NCBI GenBank assembly: GCA_029624735.1
Contig: JARSSM010000013.1
Location: 1-64,000, forward strand
Source of the DNA: Defluviicoccus sp.
GTDB taxonomy: Bacteria; Pseudomonadota; Alphaproteobacteria; Rhodospirillales; Defluviicoccaceae
DNA: 64,000 nucleotides
Direction: 5' to 3'
The notes under the pieces were generated by a model. It searched no databases. It worked only from the letters and a program-made list of their open reading frames with translations, and had not been told where the DNA came from. Both the position numbers and the translations under genes were made by a program. This document shows, one piece after another, positions 46,130 through 55,197 of the stretch (its first letter is position 1; each line of letters opens with the position of its first letter).

Positions 46130-46490
46130 GGTGAGAATTCCCGTCTGTGAGCGTTGAAAAAGAAAGGCTTGCACCGCACGCCGCCGGGATAGCAGCCTGC
46201 CGCTCGGCACGAAACCCCTTGGAAATAGTCCAAAGGATCCAGATAAACTTTCGTTCCAGTTGTCAAAGGTAACCGAATAAGGTTGCAGCTGCAAGCATTG
46301 TTGGACACCGAGCCAGATATCTTTGCAGATATATATGTGGCTTTGCTCACCTGCGTACCACTGCCGAGTGGCGCCCGTCCCTTGACCGGCCAGCGGTGCG
46401 GCCCGACGATAGGGAGGCTTGGCGCGGGACGATGCGATCCGCGCCGCAAGGCAAGGCATGGGCAGGATTGAGCTTGAGGGAGGACCAGCA
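46130..46490. other. Divergent intergenic region, about 360 bp
   Basis: This less GC-rich stretch separates the rfbC-like gene (minus) from the alcohol dehydrogenase (plus). It should hold both promoters. Apart from the possible TTGACA box listed separately, I see no RNA or gene in it. Confidence 0.5.
46240..46266 (-). promoter_or_regulatory. Possible promoter of the rfbC-like operon
   Basis: On the minus strand a perfect TTGACA (46266-46261) is followed after 15 bp by TATCTG (46245-46240). The spacing is short and the -10 box weak, so this is tentative. Confidence 0.3.
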
Positions 46491-47477
46491 ATGAAAGCAG
46501 CCGTTGTTCCATCCGCCAACGCCAAGTGGGAGATCCGGGACATCGCGACGCCGGAGCCGGGTCCCAACCAGGTCCTGATCCGGATCCACGCGAGTGGGCT
46601 CTGCTACACCGACGTCCACCAGACCCGTGGCGACCTGCCGGGGCCGTTCCCGCGCACGCTCGGCCATGAGCCGGTGGGCGAGGTCGTCGCCGTCGGTCCC
46701 GGCGTGAGAAGCCGCCGTATCGGCGATCGGGTCGGCGTGCCGTGGATCCAGACCACCTGTGGCCGCTGCGAATGGTGTTTGCGCGGCCGGCCGATGTTCT
46801 GTGCCGAGCCGCTGAGCACGGCGACCGAGATGGCGGGCGGCCATGCCGAGTACATGCTGGCGTTTGCGGAAGCGACGATGCCGCTGCCCGACGGGCTTGC
46901 CTACGAGCAGGCGGCACCGATCTTCTGCGCCGGCTATACGGTCTGGTCCGGCCTGCGCCTGGCCGATCCGAAGCCGGGTGAGCGCATCGCCGTCGTCGGC
47001 ATCGGCGGGCTCGGCCATCTGGCGGTGCAGTACGCCAAGGCGACCGGGTTCGAGACGATCGCGGTCTCCCACTCGCCCGACAAGGACGCGCTCGTCCGCG
47101 CGATGGGGGCGGACGCGATCGCCCGTGACGGCGAAGGCCTGGCCAAGGCCGGCGGCGCCGACGTGGTACTGGCGACCAGCAATTCGGCCAGATCGATGGT
47201 GGATGCGGTCAAGGGCCTGCGGCCGGACGGCCGGCTGGTGGTGATGGGCTTCGAGCCGGAGCCGCTGCCGATTTCGATCGGAGACCTGATCATGCGCCGT
47301 ATTCGCGTGCTGGGCAGCCAGCAGAACGATCGGGAATATCTCTACGAGGCGCTGCAGCTCGCCGCCGCCGGCAAGGTCAAGGTGCACGCCGAGACCTATC
47401 CGCTCGACGACATTGGCCGCGCCTATGAGCGGGTCGAGGCCGGCCGGGTCCGCTTCCGCGCCGTCATCACCTGTTGA
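46491..47477 (+). CDS. Zinc-dependent alcohol dehydrogenase
   Basis: The 328-residue enzyme has the catalytic-zinc residues (GLCYTDVH and GHEPVGEVVAVG), the structural-zinc cysteines (TTCGRCEWCLRGRPMFC) and the GIGGLGHLAVQYAKA nucleotide loop. It is a classical zinc MDR alcohol dehydrogenase. GGGAGGA lies 7 bp before the ATG. The physiological alcohol is unknown. Confidence 0.93.
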   Translation: MKAAVVPSANAKWEIRDIATPEPGPNQVLIRIHASGLCYTDVHQTRGDLPGPFPRTLGHEPVGEVVAVGPGVRSRRIGDRVGVPWIQTTCGRCEWCLRGRPMFCAEPLSTATEMAGGHAEYMLAFAEATMPLPDGLAYEQAAPIFCAGYTVWSGLRLADPKPGERIAVVGIGGLGHLAVQYAKATGFETIAVSHSPDKDALVRAMGADAIARDGEGLAKAGGADVVLATSNSARSMVDAVKGLRPDGRLVVMGFEPEPLPISIGDLIMRRIRVLGSQQNDREYLYEALQLAAAGKVKVHAETYPLDDIGRAYERVEAGRVRFRAVITC

Positions 47478-47653
47478 GGAGGGTCGAAGCCCGGGAACCA
47501 CTTGGCACCTGCCATCCCGCATCCTTTGTCGCCGCGCAGCCGCCCCGGCTTGCGGGTTGCCCGTCGAGGGGCAAACCGCTAAGGTCCGACCGTCGAGGGC
47601 GATCCCAGCGCGCTGCCTTTCACGCCGGCAGGCAAGCGCTCGGTCACCGGTAC

Positions 47654-47728
47654 GCCGCAGTAGCTCAGGGGTAGAGCAGCGCATTCGTAATGCGCGGGTC
47701 GGGGGTTCAAATCCCTCCTGCGGCACCA
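47654..47728 (+). tRNA. tRNA-Thr (anticodon CGT)
   Basis: The acceptor arms GCCGCAG and CTGCGGC pair fully. The anticodon arm GCGCATTCGTAATGCGC shows anticodon CGT, the T-arm has GGGTTCAAATCCC, and CCA is encoded. Confidence 0.97.
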
Positions 47729-47895
47729 TTGCTTCAAGGGGTTAGCGGTAGTTCCCGCGCTCCTACACCGCGTTCGGGACATGACGTCATCTCGACGCTG
47801 TACCGCCCCCAGGCGCTCTAACGTGGCGCCCGGGAGGGGTGCAACGAGGGGAGTTCACTCAGCACGATCGGAGCCAGGCAACCGCGACCGCCGGC

Positions 47896-50106
47896 CTAGA
47901 GGATGAAGTCCGCCTGGGTCAGCGTGACGAGGCCCTGCAGCTTGATCTGGAACTCGCTCGCGGTATCGGCGTCGGTGTCGCCGAAGATCACCGTGTAGTC
48001 GTTCGCTGTGCCGGCGTTGTCGTACTTCTGGTAGCGCAGATCGCCTTCGCCGTTGGTGGTGAATTGCCCCGTCCCGCGCCAGACGAAGGCATTGTTGCCG
48101 GCAAGCACGCTGCTGGCATCGATATCCTTCAGGTCGATCTTGTCGTGGCCCTGCTGGAAGTCGGTGATGATGTCGCAGGTGGTGAGGCTGTTGCCGGTCT
48201 CACTCGCCGCGCCATAGCGGAAGATGTCGTCGCCGCTGCTGCCGGACAAAAGTTCCTTTCCGGCGCCACCCGTGAGCGTATCGATGCCTTTACCGCCGAT
48301 CAGCGTGTCGTTGCCGTTACCGCCGTCCATCTGGTCGCCTGCGCCGTCGTCCACCCAGCCTAAGGGCGAGGCAACCGAGGCTGGTGCGAAGGCGTAGATC
48401 TTGTCGTTGCCGTCATCGCCATAGAGCGCATCCAAGCCCGTACCGCCGGCGATCCAGTCGTTATCGGCACCACCGCGGCAGATGTCATTACCCTCGGCGC
48501 CGATGATCTCATCCGCGCCACGGCCGCCGTCGATCGAATCGCCGCCGCCCTGGCCGTAGAGCCTGTCGTTGCCGTCCTCGCCGAGGAGCGTGTCATTGCC
48601 GCCGCCGCCCCACACCGAGTCGTTGCCAGCGCCGGCAAGGATACTGTCAGCAAACTTGACCGGATCGGTATCGGGCAGATCCGGATCATAGGGCGCCCCG
48701 ACGCCATCGCCGCGGATCTCGTCGTTGCCGCCCTCACCCAAGATGGTGTCGCTCCCCGCCCAGCCGCGAATGCGGTCGGCACCGCCGGTGCCGTCGATCG
48801 AGTCGCTACCGGCGAAAGCGGCCTTGAACTGGCTGCGGTTGGTATTGTCGGTGATGTCATGGAAGATTGTGGTCGGCGGAGTGGCAAGCGTGACGACGAA
48901 GATGTCGGGCGCGCCGTTGGTATCGCCCGCGACGAAGTTGGAGGCGTCGCTTCTGAACGCCACTTTCGTCCCGTCCGGCGAGAAGACTGGCTCGTAGCTT
49001 GAGCCATTCCCCTGGACGCCCATGGCATCGGTGGAAATGCGCTCAATCGCGCTGGTGGCCAAGACCTTGACGAAGATGTCGGCACGGTTATTGGTGTCGC
49101 CAGCAACGAGGTTGGAGGCGTCGCTTCTGAACGCTACCTTCGTCCCATCCGGTGAGAAGACGAGGTCGCCGCTGCCGCCATTCGCTTGCGCGCCCGCGGC
49201 ATCGGTGGAGATGCGCGCGATCGCTCCGGTAGCCAAAGTCTTGATGAAAATGTCAGGCGAGCCGTTGGTATCGCCAGGGACGAGGTTGGAGGCGTCGCTC
49301 CGGAATGCCATCTTCGTGCCGTCTGGCGAGAAGATCGGATCGTAGCTGCCGCCATTGCCTTGCGTGCCGTTGGCGGCAGTGGAGACCAAGTTAATCGCGC
49401 CAGTGGCCAAGGTCTTGACGAAGATGTCAGAATTTTCGTTGGTATCGCCGGGGACGAGGTTGGAGGCGTCGCTCCGGAACGCCACCTTGGTCCCGTCCGG
49501 CGAGAAGGCCGGTTCGTCGCTGAATCCATTCCCGTGCTCGCCCGCGGCGTTGGTGGAGACGAAGCTGACCGTTTCGTTGGTGAGATCCTTGACGAAGATG
49601 CTGCCGGTGAAGTTGGTATCTCCGGGTACGACGTTGGAGGCGTAGCTCGCGAACGCTAGCTTCGTCCCGTCCGGCGAGAACTTCGGATCGTAGCTGGTGT
49701 CGTTCCAACGCGTGCCGGCAGCGTCGGTGGAGATGCACTTGATCGCGCCCGTCTCAAGCGTCTTGACGAAGATGTCGGAAGAGCCGTTCGTATCGCCGGC
49801 GACCAGGTTGGAGGCGCTGCTGTAGAACGCCACCTTGGTTCCATCCGGCGAGAAGTCCGGCTCGTAGCTGCCGTCATTCCCCTGCACGCCCGCCGCGTCG
49901 GTGGAGACGAGCTTAATCGCGCCGGTGGTCAAGTCCTTGACGAAGATGTCGGAAGAGCCGTTCGTATCGCCGGCGACCAGGTTGGAGGCGTAGCTCCACA
50001 ACAGCAATTTGGTCCCGTCCGGCGAGAAGACCGGAAAGAGGCTCTCGTCGTTCCCTTGCGTGCCGTCGGCGGCAGTTGACGCACGGATAATGCTGGTGAT
50101 CGGCAT
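47896..50106 (-). CDS. PD40-repeat/RTX calcium-binding protein, probable type I secretion substrate
   Basis: The 736-residue protein has seven tandem repeats of about 56 residues (residues 1-400), each with an FSPDGTK beta-propeller blade core and SN-x-V-x-GDTN. RTX nonapeptide repeats follow (residues about 440-620, GGNDEIRGDG, GNDTLLGEDGNDRLYGQGGGD and so on). The C-terminal domain ends in LTQADFIL, like secretion signals of type I exporters. There is no N-terminal signal peptide, as expected for this route. No exporter genes are adjacent. Seven blades would close a full propeller. Confidence 0.85.
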   Translation of the reverse strand: MPITSIIRASTAADGTQGNDESLFPVFSPDGTKLLLWSYASNLVAGDTNGSSDIFVKDLTTGAIKLVSTDAAGVQGNDGSYEPDFSPDGTKVAFYSSASNLVAGDTNGSSDIFVKTLETGAIKCISTDAAGTRWNDTSYDPKFSPDGTKLAFASYASNVVPGDTNFTGSIFVKDLTNETVSFVSTNAAGEHGNGFSDEPAFSPDGTKVAFRSDASNLVPGDTNENSDIFVKTLATGAINLVSTAANGTQGNGGSYDPIFSPDGTKMAFRSDASNLVPGDTNGSPDIFIKTLATGAIARISTDAAGAQANGGSGDLVFSPDGTKVAFRSDASNLVAGDTNNRADIFVKVLATSAIERISTDAMGVQGNGSSYEPVFSPDGTKVAFRSDASNFVAGDTNGAPDIFVVTLATPPTTIFHDITDNTNRSQFKAAFAGSDSIDGTGGADRIRGWAGSDTILGEGGNDEIRGDGVGAPYDPDLPDTDPVKFADSILAGAGNDSVWGGGGNDTLLGEDGNDRLYGQGGGDSIDGGRGADEIIGAEGNDICRGGADNDWIAGGTGLDALYGDDGNDKIYAFAPASVASPLGWVDDGAGDQMDGGNGNDTLIGGKGIDTLTGGAGKELLSGSSGDDIFRYGAASETGNSLTTCDIITDFQQGHDKIDLKDIDASSVLAGNNAFVWRGTGQFTTNGEGDLRYQKYDNAGTANDYTVIFGDTDADTASEFQIKLQGLVTLTQADFIL

Positions 50107-50353
50107 AGCGCCCCCCCTCAGGTCCCGAAAGCGGCCGGCTGTCGGGGAGGGCGCACCTCAGCGGGGCCAGCCGTACGAAAGCCCAGCCTTGCTTGCCAGC
50201 TTCCGCGCGGTCGTAACCACCGTTAGACGGTGGCACCTCCCGGCACCCACCAATTTTCAATCACATCACTCATGAGCCTATCACGCAGGTGCACAATGAC
50301 AAGCGCTTTCCTTGCATATCGTCAATGAGAATTAAACTATTGCGCCGCGTTCT

Positions 50354-50524
50354 TCAGGCTGCGTGGAGGGTGCTTTCGCTGGCGATGAGCCGGCGCAACT
50401 CGGGGATGCATGAACCGCAGTTGGTGCCGGCCTGCGGCGCGGCACCGATGGTCTCTACCGAATGACAGCCGTCGGCAACAATCGCTTCTGTGATCCGATT
50501 GCGCCTGCCGCGGCCACAGGACAC
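50354..50524 (-). pseudogene. Truncated copy of the nasA C-terminal BFD domain
   Basis: The last 48 residues of NasA (RNRITEAIVADGCHSVE ... CGSCIPELRRLIASE ... LHAA) are reproduced here with few changes. The DNA match runs from 50339 to about 50507 against 59031-59200, at over 90% identity by eye, including about 15 bp after the stop. The CxC pair that starts the iron-sulfur site in NasA is missing because homology ends just before it. A GTG start at 50524 would give 56 residues, but the incomplete cluster ligands argue for a fragment. Confidence 0.75.
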
Positions 50525-50713
50525 CCGCTCAGATCAGGACCGACCATCAGCCGATCACGGCACTGGCCGCATAAGCGATGCAGCTTGTCTCCCAATCGTG
50601 GCACGGTTGATAGCTCGGAAATGGAAGCTTCGGCGAAGCGGTCGGACATGGCATGGGGCTTGCTTTGCCGCTACTCCCAGCGGCGGCGACAGCCCTCACC
50701 TCGGAGAATTGCC

Positions 50714-51619
50714 ATGGCCAACGTTACCTTCCACTCGCCGGTGATGGCGAAGGACATCACCGTTTATGGCGTTGCCGGCGAACGCGGGACCCTGCTCGCG
50801 CTCGCCAAGACGCACAAGGTGCCGATCCCGTTCGACTGCGGTGACGGCGAATGCGGTTCCTGCCTGGTCGAGGTGCAGTACCAGCACAAAGGTGAACCAA
50901 TGAGCCTCTCGATGCAGGAAAAAGAGAAGGAAGTTCTCCGTCAGCTCGGCAAGATCACCAAGGAGGAGATCGAGAACGCTGAGGTCCGTGACATGCCATC
51001 GCGGCATCGCCTGGCCTGCCAGTACATCATCCGCCACGAGGACATCCGCGTCTCGTTCGAAGGCGATCAGACGCTGCCGGCGAAGAAGCCGGCGATGAGT
51101 GTCTCCGCCCACACATTTTTCGGCGGCGTACAGATGCAGAACGTGGAGATGTTCCTCGCCTACTCAATCAAGGTGGAGGAGGAAGCGGCGATCCATTTTG
51201 ACGAACTCGGCGTGGCGATGGAGGCATGCGGCAACGAGAAGGTTGCGGCTCTATTTCACCAGCTCGCCAGATATTCCCGGCTGCACTGGGAGGAGGCGAA
51301 AGCGCGGGCAGCAGGCAAGGATTTCGAACGCTACCTGCCGCAGGACCACATGTGGCCCACCTTCGAGACGCCGGAACTCACCAGTCTGTGGGGCGCCGAC
51401 CCGGCATTGACGAAGCTCGACGCCCTCAAGGCGGCGCTGGAAGGCGAACGGCGCGGCTTCGAATTTTATCATCACGTTGCCGAGACGGCGAAGGACCCCG
51501 AGGTCCGGTCGATGGCGAAGGCGTTCGTCAAGGAGGAATCCGACCACGTCGCCATCCTCGAACGCTGGATCCAGGGCGAGGAGACGGAGTTGAAGGCCGC
51601 CGGGCAAGCGGGGGCTTGA
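50714..51619 (+). CDS. Ferredoxin-ferritin-like fusion protein
   Basis: The 301-residue protein joins a plant-type 2Fe-2S ferredoxin domain (residues 1-115; C42-x4-C47-x2-C50 and C102) to a ferritin-like/rubrerythrin domain (residues about 130-295). The second domain has the iron-ligand patterns EEEAAIHFDE and, after the cross-over, EGERRGFEFYHH and EESDHVAILE. The ferredoxin could deliver electrons to the di-iron site for peroxide reduction or iron release (inference). Next to it on the other strand is a remnant of a bacterioferritin-associated-ferredoxin-type domain derived from nasA. Confidence 0.85.
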   Translation: MANVTFHSPVMAKDITVYGVAGERGTLLALAKTHKVPIPFDCGDGECGSCLVEVQYQHKGEPMSLSMQEKEKEVLRQLGKITKEEIENAEVRDMPSRHRLACQYIIRHEDIRVSFEGDQTLPAKKPAMSVSAHTFFGGVQMQNVEMFLAYSIKVEEEAAIHFDELGVAMEACGNEKVAALFHQLARYSRLHWEEAKARAAGKDFERYLPQDHMWPTFETPELTSLWGADPALTKLDALKAALEGERRGFEFYHHVAETAKDPEVRSMAKAFVKEESDHVAILERWIQGEETELKAAGQAGA

Positions 51620-52239
51620 CGCTCCCGTCGCCCAGTCGGCCGCCGAGGCTGAATTCGACGCGGATCGAGCTCCATCGAGCGGCCTGCCTGAACGGGCAAA
51701 ATTCGACGTAAGAGCAAACCTCGACAGCTATTCATGATCGCAATTATGCGAGGCTCGGAGTCGGTGAAGCGTGGGTGGTCCGGCAATCGCCTCCGAGACG
51801 GCAGCGCCTACAGTCGCCGGCGGCAGCGGGCTACGCATATGCTAGCGCAGCGACCCAATCGGCCGATTCACGCCCGAGCAAGGTTGTCGCTGCACAACAT
51901 ATTGAATCGCGTGCACTGGCACAAACAGGATGTACGCTCTGTTTGTGCCAGTGCACTAGCGAGCCGGGATGCGCGTATACGAGATGTCTTTCGTCGGTGC
52001 AGACGCCCACGCTGTCACCCTGGCCCAGATCCGCGCGTCAGGAGCAGATCGGGGGAGGAGCAGCGGACTAGGCGGCAGGCTGACGGTTGCCGCGCATTAG
52101 CCTCGCAAGACCGCGGTGCCATGCGGTAAACCGTGCTTCCCTTGAGAAGCCGCGGTAAGTCGAGAGCGGACGCCAACGGTGCCAATTCCGAAATCGACGC
52201 AACTGGGATAAAGCGGCCTTTGCTCTGCCGCGACAAGCG
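51620..52239. other. Gene-poor stretch, about 620 bp
   Basis: No gene is evident. It contains the repeat at 51841-51958 with its perfect 18-bp palindrome. The remainder (51959-52239) shows only short, non-coding-looking frames and may be debris from rearrangement. Confidence 0.5.
51841..51958 (+). repeat. About 118-bp repeat, copy 1, with palindromic end
   Basis: It begins GCTAGCGCAGCGACCC and ends in the palindrome GTGCACTGGCACAAACAG (51911-51928) / CTGTTTGTGCCAGTGCAC (51939-51956), a perfect 18-bp stem with a 10-nt loop. The whole unit recurs in reverse orientation at 56388-56509, at about 90% identity. As RNA the palindrome would form a very stable hairpin, on both strands. Confidence 0.8.
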
Positions 52240-52650
52240 TCACTCCAGCCGCCACGTGGACTTCACACCATCGACCTTGACGATCCCGGTGCCATCATCG
52301 CCGCTCGCAACCACGAGTTCCCCGCGTTGGGGCCAATCCACTAGGATGGATTTAGGGAGGATAGGGTTGCATTTGAACCGAGAGGTTCCATAATCCATCA
52401 GGCGTGATGCTACATGATCGTTGGTCGACGAGGCGAGCTTTCGTAACCAATGCTCTCTTCGTAATTTTGTCGTCGATGGGTGATCGAAGTAGTACACATC
52501 GGAACGTACTGCGAGCCTGTAGCGGCATCCTTTGACGTCGGAGTGTTGTTGATCATCTGCGACGCGGTCAGCGGAGCGCAAACGCAAAGAGTTAATTAAT
52601 CTCCAGGGTAAATGCACCAAGAGTGATAGGGGGCGGTTTGAGAGATGCAA
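52240..52650 (-). CDS. Hypothetical protein, doubtful
   Basis: A frame of up to 136 codons, with TTG as the first possible start, encodes a basic N-terminal half and a C-terminal part with ELVVASGDDGTGIVKVDGVKSTWRLE-like composition (hydrophilic beta). Base composition is lower in GC than in neighbouring genes. There is no ribosome site for the TTG, and the start overlaps the GNAT gene. It may be a shorter real gene acquired with the GNAT gene, or none at all. Confidence 0.3.
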   Translation of the reverse strand: MHLSNRPLSLLVHLPWRLINSLRLRSADRVADDQQHSDVKGCRYRLAVRSDVYYFDHPSTTKLRREHWLRKLASSTNDHVASRLMDYGTSRFKCNPILPKSILVDWPQRGELVVASGDDGTGIVKVDGVKSTWRLE

Positions 52651-53139
52651 GACCAGAATATCCGTGTCATCCAGGCCGATCTTTCAAACGCCCTTCATCA
52701 GACAGCGATCGTTGAGATGATAGACGTCTTTTCTAAAGACCAGTTGGGCCGGGGGCAGGAGCTTGCTGCAGACGTCCGAAACCGCTTGGTCGCGGGCTTG
52801 CGAGCGCATCCGACGACTTTGGTGCTGCTTGCCTATGTCGGAAACATCATTGCGGGTGTCGCGATCTGTTTCGGCGGCTTTTCGACGTTTTCCGCCAAAC
52901 CTCTGCTGAATATTCATGATCTGATTGTGGAACCAGATTATCGGGGACGTGGCGTGGGTAAGGCTCTTCTGGCCGCGGCGGAAGACCATGCGAGACAACG
53001 GGGCTGCTGCAAATTGACACTTGAAGTTTTAGACAATAACGCGGTTGCGCTCTCCGCTTATACGGCTGCTGGTTATGTTCGATTTGCGCTGCGAGACGGA
53101 GGCGGAGAAATGGTATTCTTATCGAAAACGATAGAGTGA
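52645..53139 (+). CDS. GNAT-family N-acetyltransferase
   Basis: The 164-residue protein has the GNAT acetyl-CoA-binding segment VEPDYRGRGVGKALLAAAE (residues about 92-110) and LEVLDNNAVALSAYTAAGY. Codon use and GC are visibly lower than in the rest of the window, suggesting acquisition. It lies inside the segment bracketed by the inverted 118-bp repeats. The acetyl acceptor is unknown. Confidence 0.88.
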   Translation: MQDQNIRVIQADLSNALHQTAIVEMIDVFSKDQLGRGQELAADVRNRLVAGLRAHPTTLVLLAYVGNIIAGVAICFGGFSTFSAKPLLNIHDLIVEPDYRGRGVGKALLAAAEDHARQRGCCKLTLEVLDNNAVALSAYTAAGYVRFALRDGGGEMVFLSKTIE

Positions 53140-53183
53140 ATGCTGGCGTATCGAGCCACTGACCGTGGTCCGAGCCCCTTTGT

Positions 53184-53530
53184 TCATCCAGTCGGAAGTA
53201 GAGGCAGTTCGCTATTTGAGCCGATCAGGCTCTGTGATGCAACGGGACGGGGCGCGGAGCCTCGAGATAGCTCAGGCGCGCCGTCCCGTTGCTTTGCGGG
53301 CCCGCTGAGCATGGCGTCGATCGCCGGCGGTACATTGCCGATGGCGCTGTGCGGCCGGATACGGTTGTGATCGTCTTTCCATTCGGCCAGAGCTTGGCGG
53401 GCGTGGGCCAGTTACGCGAACAAGGTCTCGTTCAGCAGCTCGTCGCGCAGGTGGGCATTGACGCTCTCTATAAGGGCATTCGGCGTCGGCTTGCCCGGGG
53501 CGGGGTAGTGCCACTCCACGCGCGCTTTCC
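53184..53530 (-). pseudogene. Remnant of an IS3-family transposase (orfB C-terminus)
   Basis: On the minus strand the frame reads [19 protein letters not shown], then [15 protein letters not shown], an in-frame TAA (53414-53412), then LAHARQALAEWKDDHNRIRPHSAIGNVPPAID. These are the last blocks of the IS3-group integrase core, including the final Glu of DDE (in IES). The N-terminal three quarters are gone and the frame is interrupted, so it is dead. Confidence 0.85.
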
Positions 53531-53584
53531 GACTAGCGCAGGATCGCCATGCCGGTGACAGCCTCGCGGCGCACGGCCATCGAT

Positions 53585-53632
53585 GTCCGGCTGGATCGAA
53601 ATCGGGTCGGCCGCGCCGTGCACCAGCGCGCG
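53585..53632 (-). pseudogene. Internal fragment of nasA
   Basis: About 48 bp match 59652-59700 of nasA closely (by eye more than 85%). The encoded stretch [16 protein letters not shown] corresponds to [16 protein letters not shown] in NasA. The sequence on both sides is unrelated. The IS3 remnant ends 54 bp away. Confidence 0.6.
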
Positions 53633-53716
53633 ACAGAACAACGGCATCGACAAAATGTCAGCCGCCGCGGGAATACTGCGCCCGCGGCGGCGGTAGAGTT
53701 GGGTGAATAAAAGAGC

Positions 53717-55096
53717 TTACTGACCGACGGTGTATTCAATCCGCCGGTTCTGGTACCTTTCCTCGGCGGTTTCGTTGCTGGCTTTCGGCATGGTGCTGCC
53801 ATAGCCCTTCGCCGTCATCATCGACGGAGCGACGCCCTCCTCGATGAGCACTATCCGAACGGCCTCAGCCCGCGCCTGCGACAGTTGCATGTTGGCGGCG
53901 GCATCGCCGGTGCTGTCGGTGTGGCCGCCGATTTCGATGACGGTATTGGGCGGCAGTTGCTTCATCACCGACGCCGCTTCTTTCAGCAGCGCGCGGTTGT
54001 AGCTCGGGACCTCGGCCTTGCCGGTCGCAAAGTTGATGACGGTGGCATTGAGGGCACCGATGACGTCCTGGGCGCCGAAGCCGGTCTTGAGGCCGCGGAT
54101 CTGCGCCAGCGCCTTGGTGTTAGCGTCCTCTTCCAGCGCGGCCAGGGAGAAGCCGGAACCGAAGACTCCCTTCAGCGCCTCAAGAACGCGATCGCGATCG
54201 ACGTCGGGAATCAGGCCGCCGACGTTGACCGAAGACCCACCGAACAGAGCGCTAAGGCCGGGGATCTTGAAATTTTCGATCGCCGCCTTGAGTTTCTCGA
54301 GCCAGGTCGCGGCCTCGGCATTGGGATCGACTTTGATCTCCCCGAAAACGTTACCAGCGCCGAACACGCCCTTCAGGGTATCGATGATCGACGTGCGGCT
54401 CGCTTCATCCTTCACGACGCCCGAATAGGTGACGTAGTTGTCGCCGTGGTAGTTCACGCCCAGTCGCGGCTGCACCTTCATTGCCGGCTGCACGGCGGGG
54501 GCCGGCGTCGTCGGCTGCACGACAGCCGGTGCGGGCGCCTGGACGGCCACCTTCTCCTCCTTCCCCGACAACAGCGACCAGAGGAGGCCACCGATGATAA
54601 GCAGTGGGATCAGCCACAACAGCCACTTCGGGAACCCGCCGCCTGCGGCTGGCGGCGGCGGCGCAGCGGCCCGGCGAACGGGTTCGGCAGCCGGCGCTCG
54701 CAAGGTCGAGTCGATAAAGCCTTGCCAGGCCGGCGGAACCGAGGTCGGGACCCTGCCATCGGGAGTGAGCATGCCGATCAGCTTCGGAACGACGAATCCC
54801 AAGGCCGGCGTCACAGCGCTCGACCCGAGGCCGAGCTTGCTCATCAGGCCTTCGAGCCAACTCTTGCCGAAGACCGCCTCGACTTGCTGCGCCGGCATCG
54901 GTTGAGGGTCCTTGCTTCCCACCACACTGGAAAGCAAACCTTCGAGCCCTGCAGCCTTGAAGCGATCAAAGAACCCGCTGAGGCCGCCGCGGTCGGAGGT
55001 CATGAATTGCAGCACCTGAGCAACAAGCGGACCCGCTTTGTTCCCGAGACCGAACTTACTCGCAATCTCATTGATCAAGGTATCGAATATCGCCAC
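53717..55096 (-). CDS. DUF937/YidB-like protein with OmpA domain
   Basis: The 459-residue protein has an N-terminal helical DUF937/YidB-like domain (residues 1-110, FDTLINEIASKFGLGNKAG). A Pro/Ala linker, one membrane helix (about 158-178, WLLWLIPLLIIGGLLWSLL), two BON-like repeats (about 215-350) and a C-terminal OmpA peptidoglycan-binding domain (GGHTDSTGDAAANMQLSQARAEAV, NRRIEYTV) follow. It would span from cytoplasm to cell wall. The 163-residue gene is 101 bp upstream, and CCCAAATGGG lies 31 bp before its ATG. Confidence 0.85.
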   Translation of the reverse strand: MAIFDTLINEIASKFGLGNKAGPLVAQVLQFMTSDRGGLSGFFDRFKAAGLEGLLSSVVGSKDPQPMPAQQVEAVFGKSWLEGLMSKLGLGSSAVTPALGFVVPKLIGMLTPDGRVPTSVPPAWQGFIDSTLRAPAAEPVRRAAAPPPPAAGGGFPKWLLWLIPLLIIGGLLWSLLSGKEEKVAVQAPAPAVVQPTTPAPAVQPAMKVQPRLGVNYHGDNYVTYSGVVKDEASRTSIIDTLKGVFGAGNVFGEIKVDPNAEAATWLEKLKAAIENFKIPGLSALFGGSSVNVGGLIPDVDRDRVLEALKGVFGSGFSLAALEEDANTKALAQIRGLKTGFGAQDVIGALNATVINFATGKAEVPSYNRALLKEAASVMKQLPPNTVIEIGGHTDSTGDAAANMQLSQARAEAVRIVLIEEGVAPSMMTAKGYGSTMPKASNETAEERYQNRRIEYTVGQ

Positions 55097-55197
55097 GATG
55101 ATGTCCTCCCTCCGAGAGAGCTAAGCCCCAAATGGGCGGATGTTTCCCTGAGCGCCCCGGTTAGTCCCGCAAGGCGCGAAGCGCCCGTCGCACGACC

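Noticed and set aside
47896..50106. CRISPR array or tandem satellite in the about 170-bp repeats
   Set aside because: The repeats are in frame within a single coding sequence and encode beta-propeller blades.
50354..50524. A functional stand-alone Bfd ferredoxin next to the ferritin-like gene
   Set aside because: The first cysteine pair of the 2Fe-2S site is missing and homology to nasA stops abruptly, so a truncated copy is the simpler reading.
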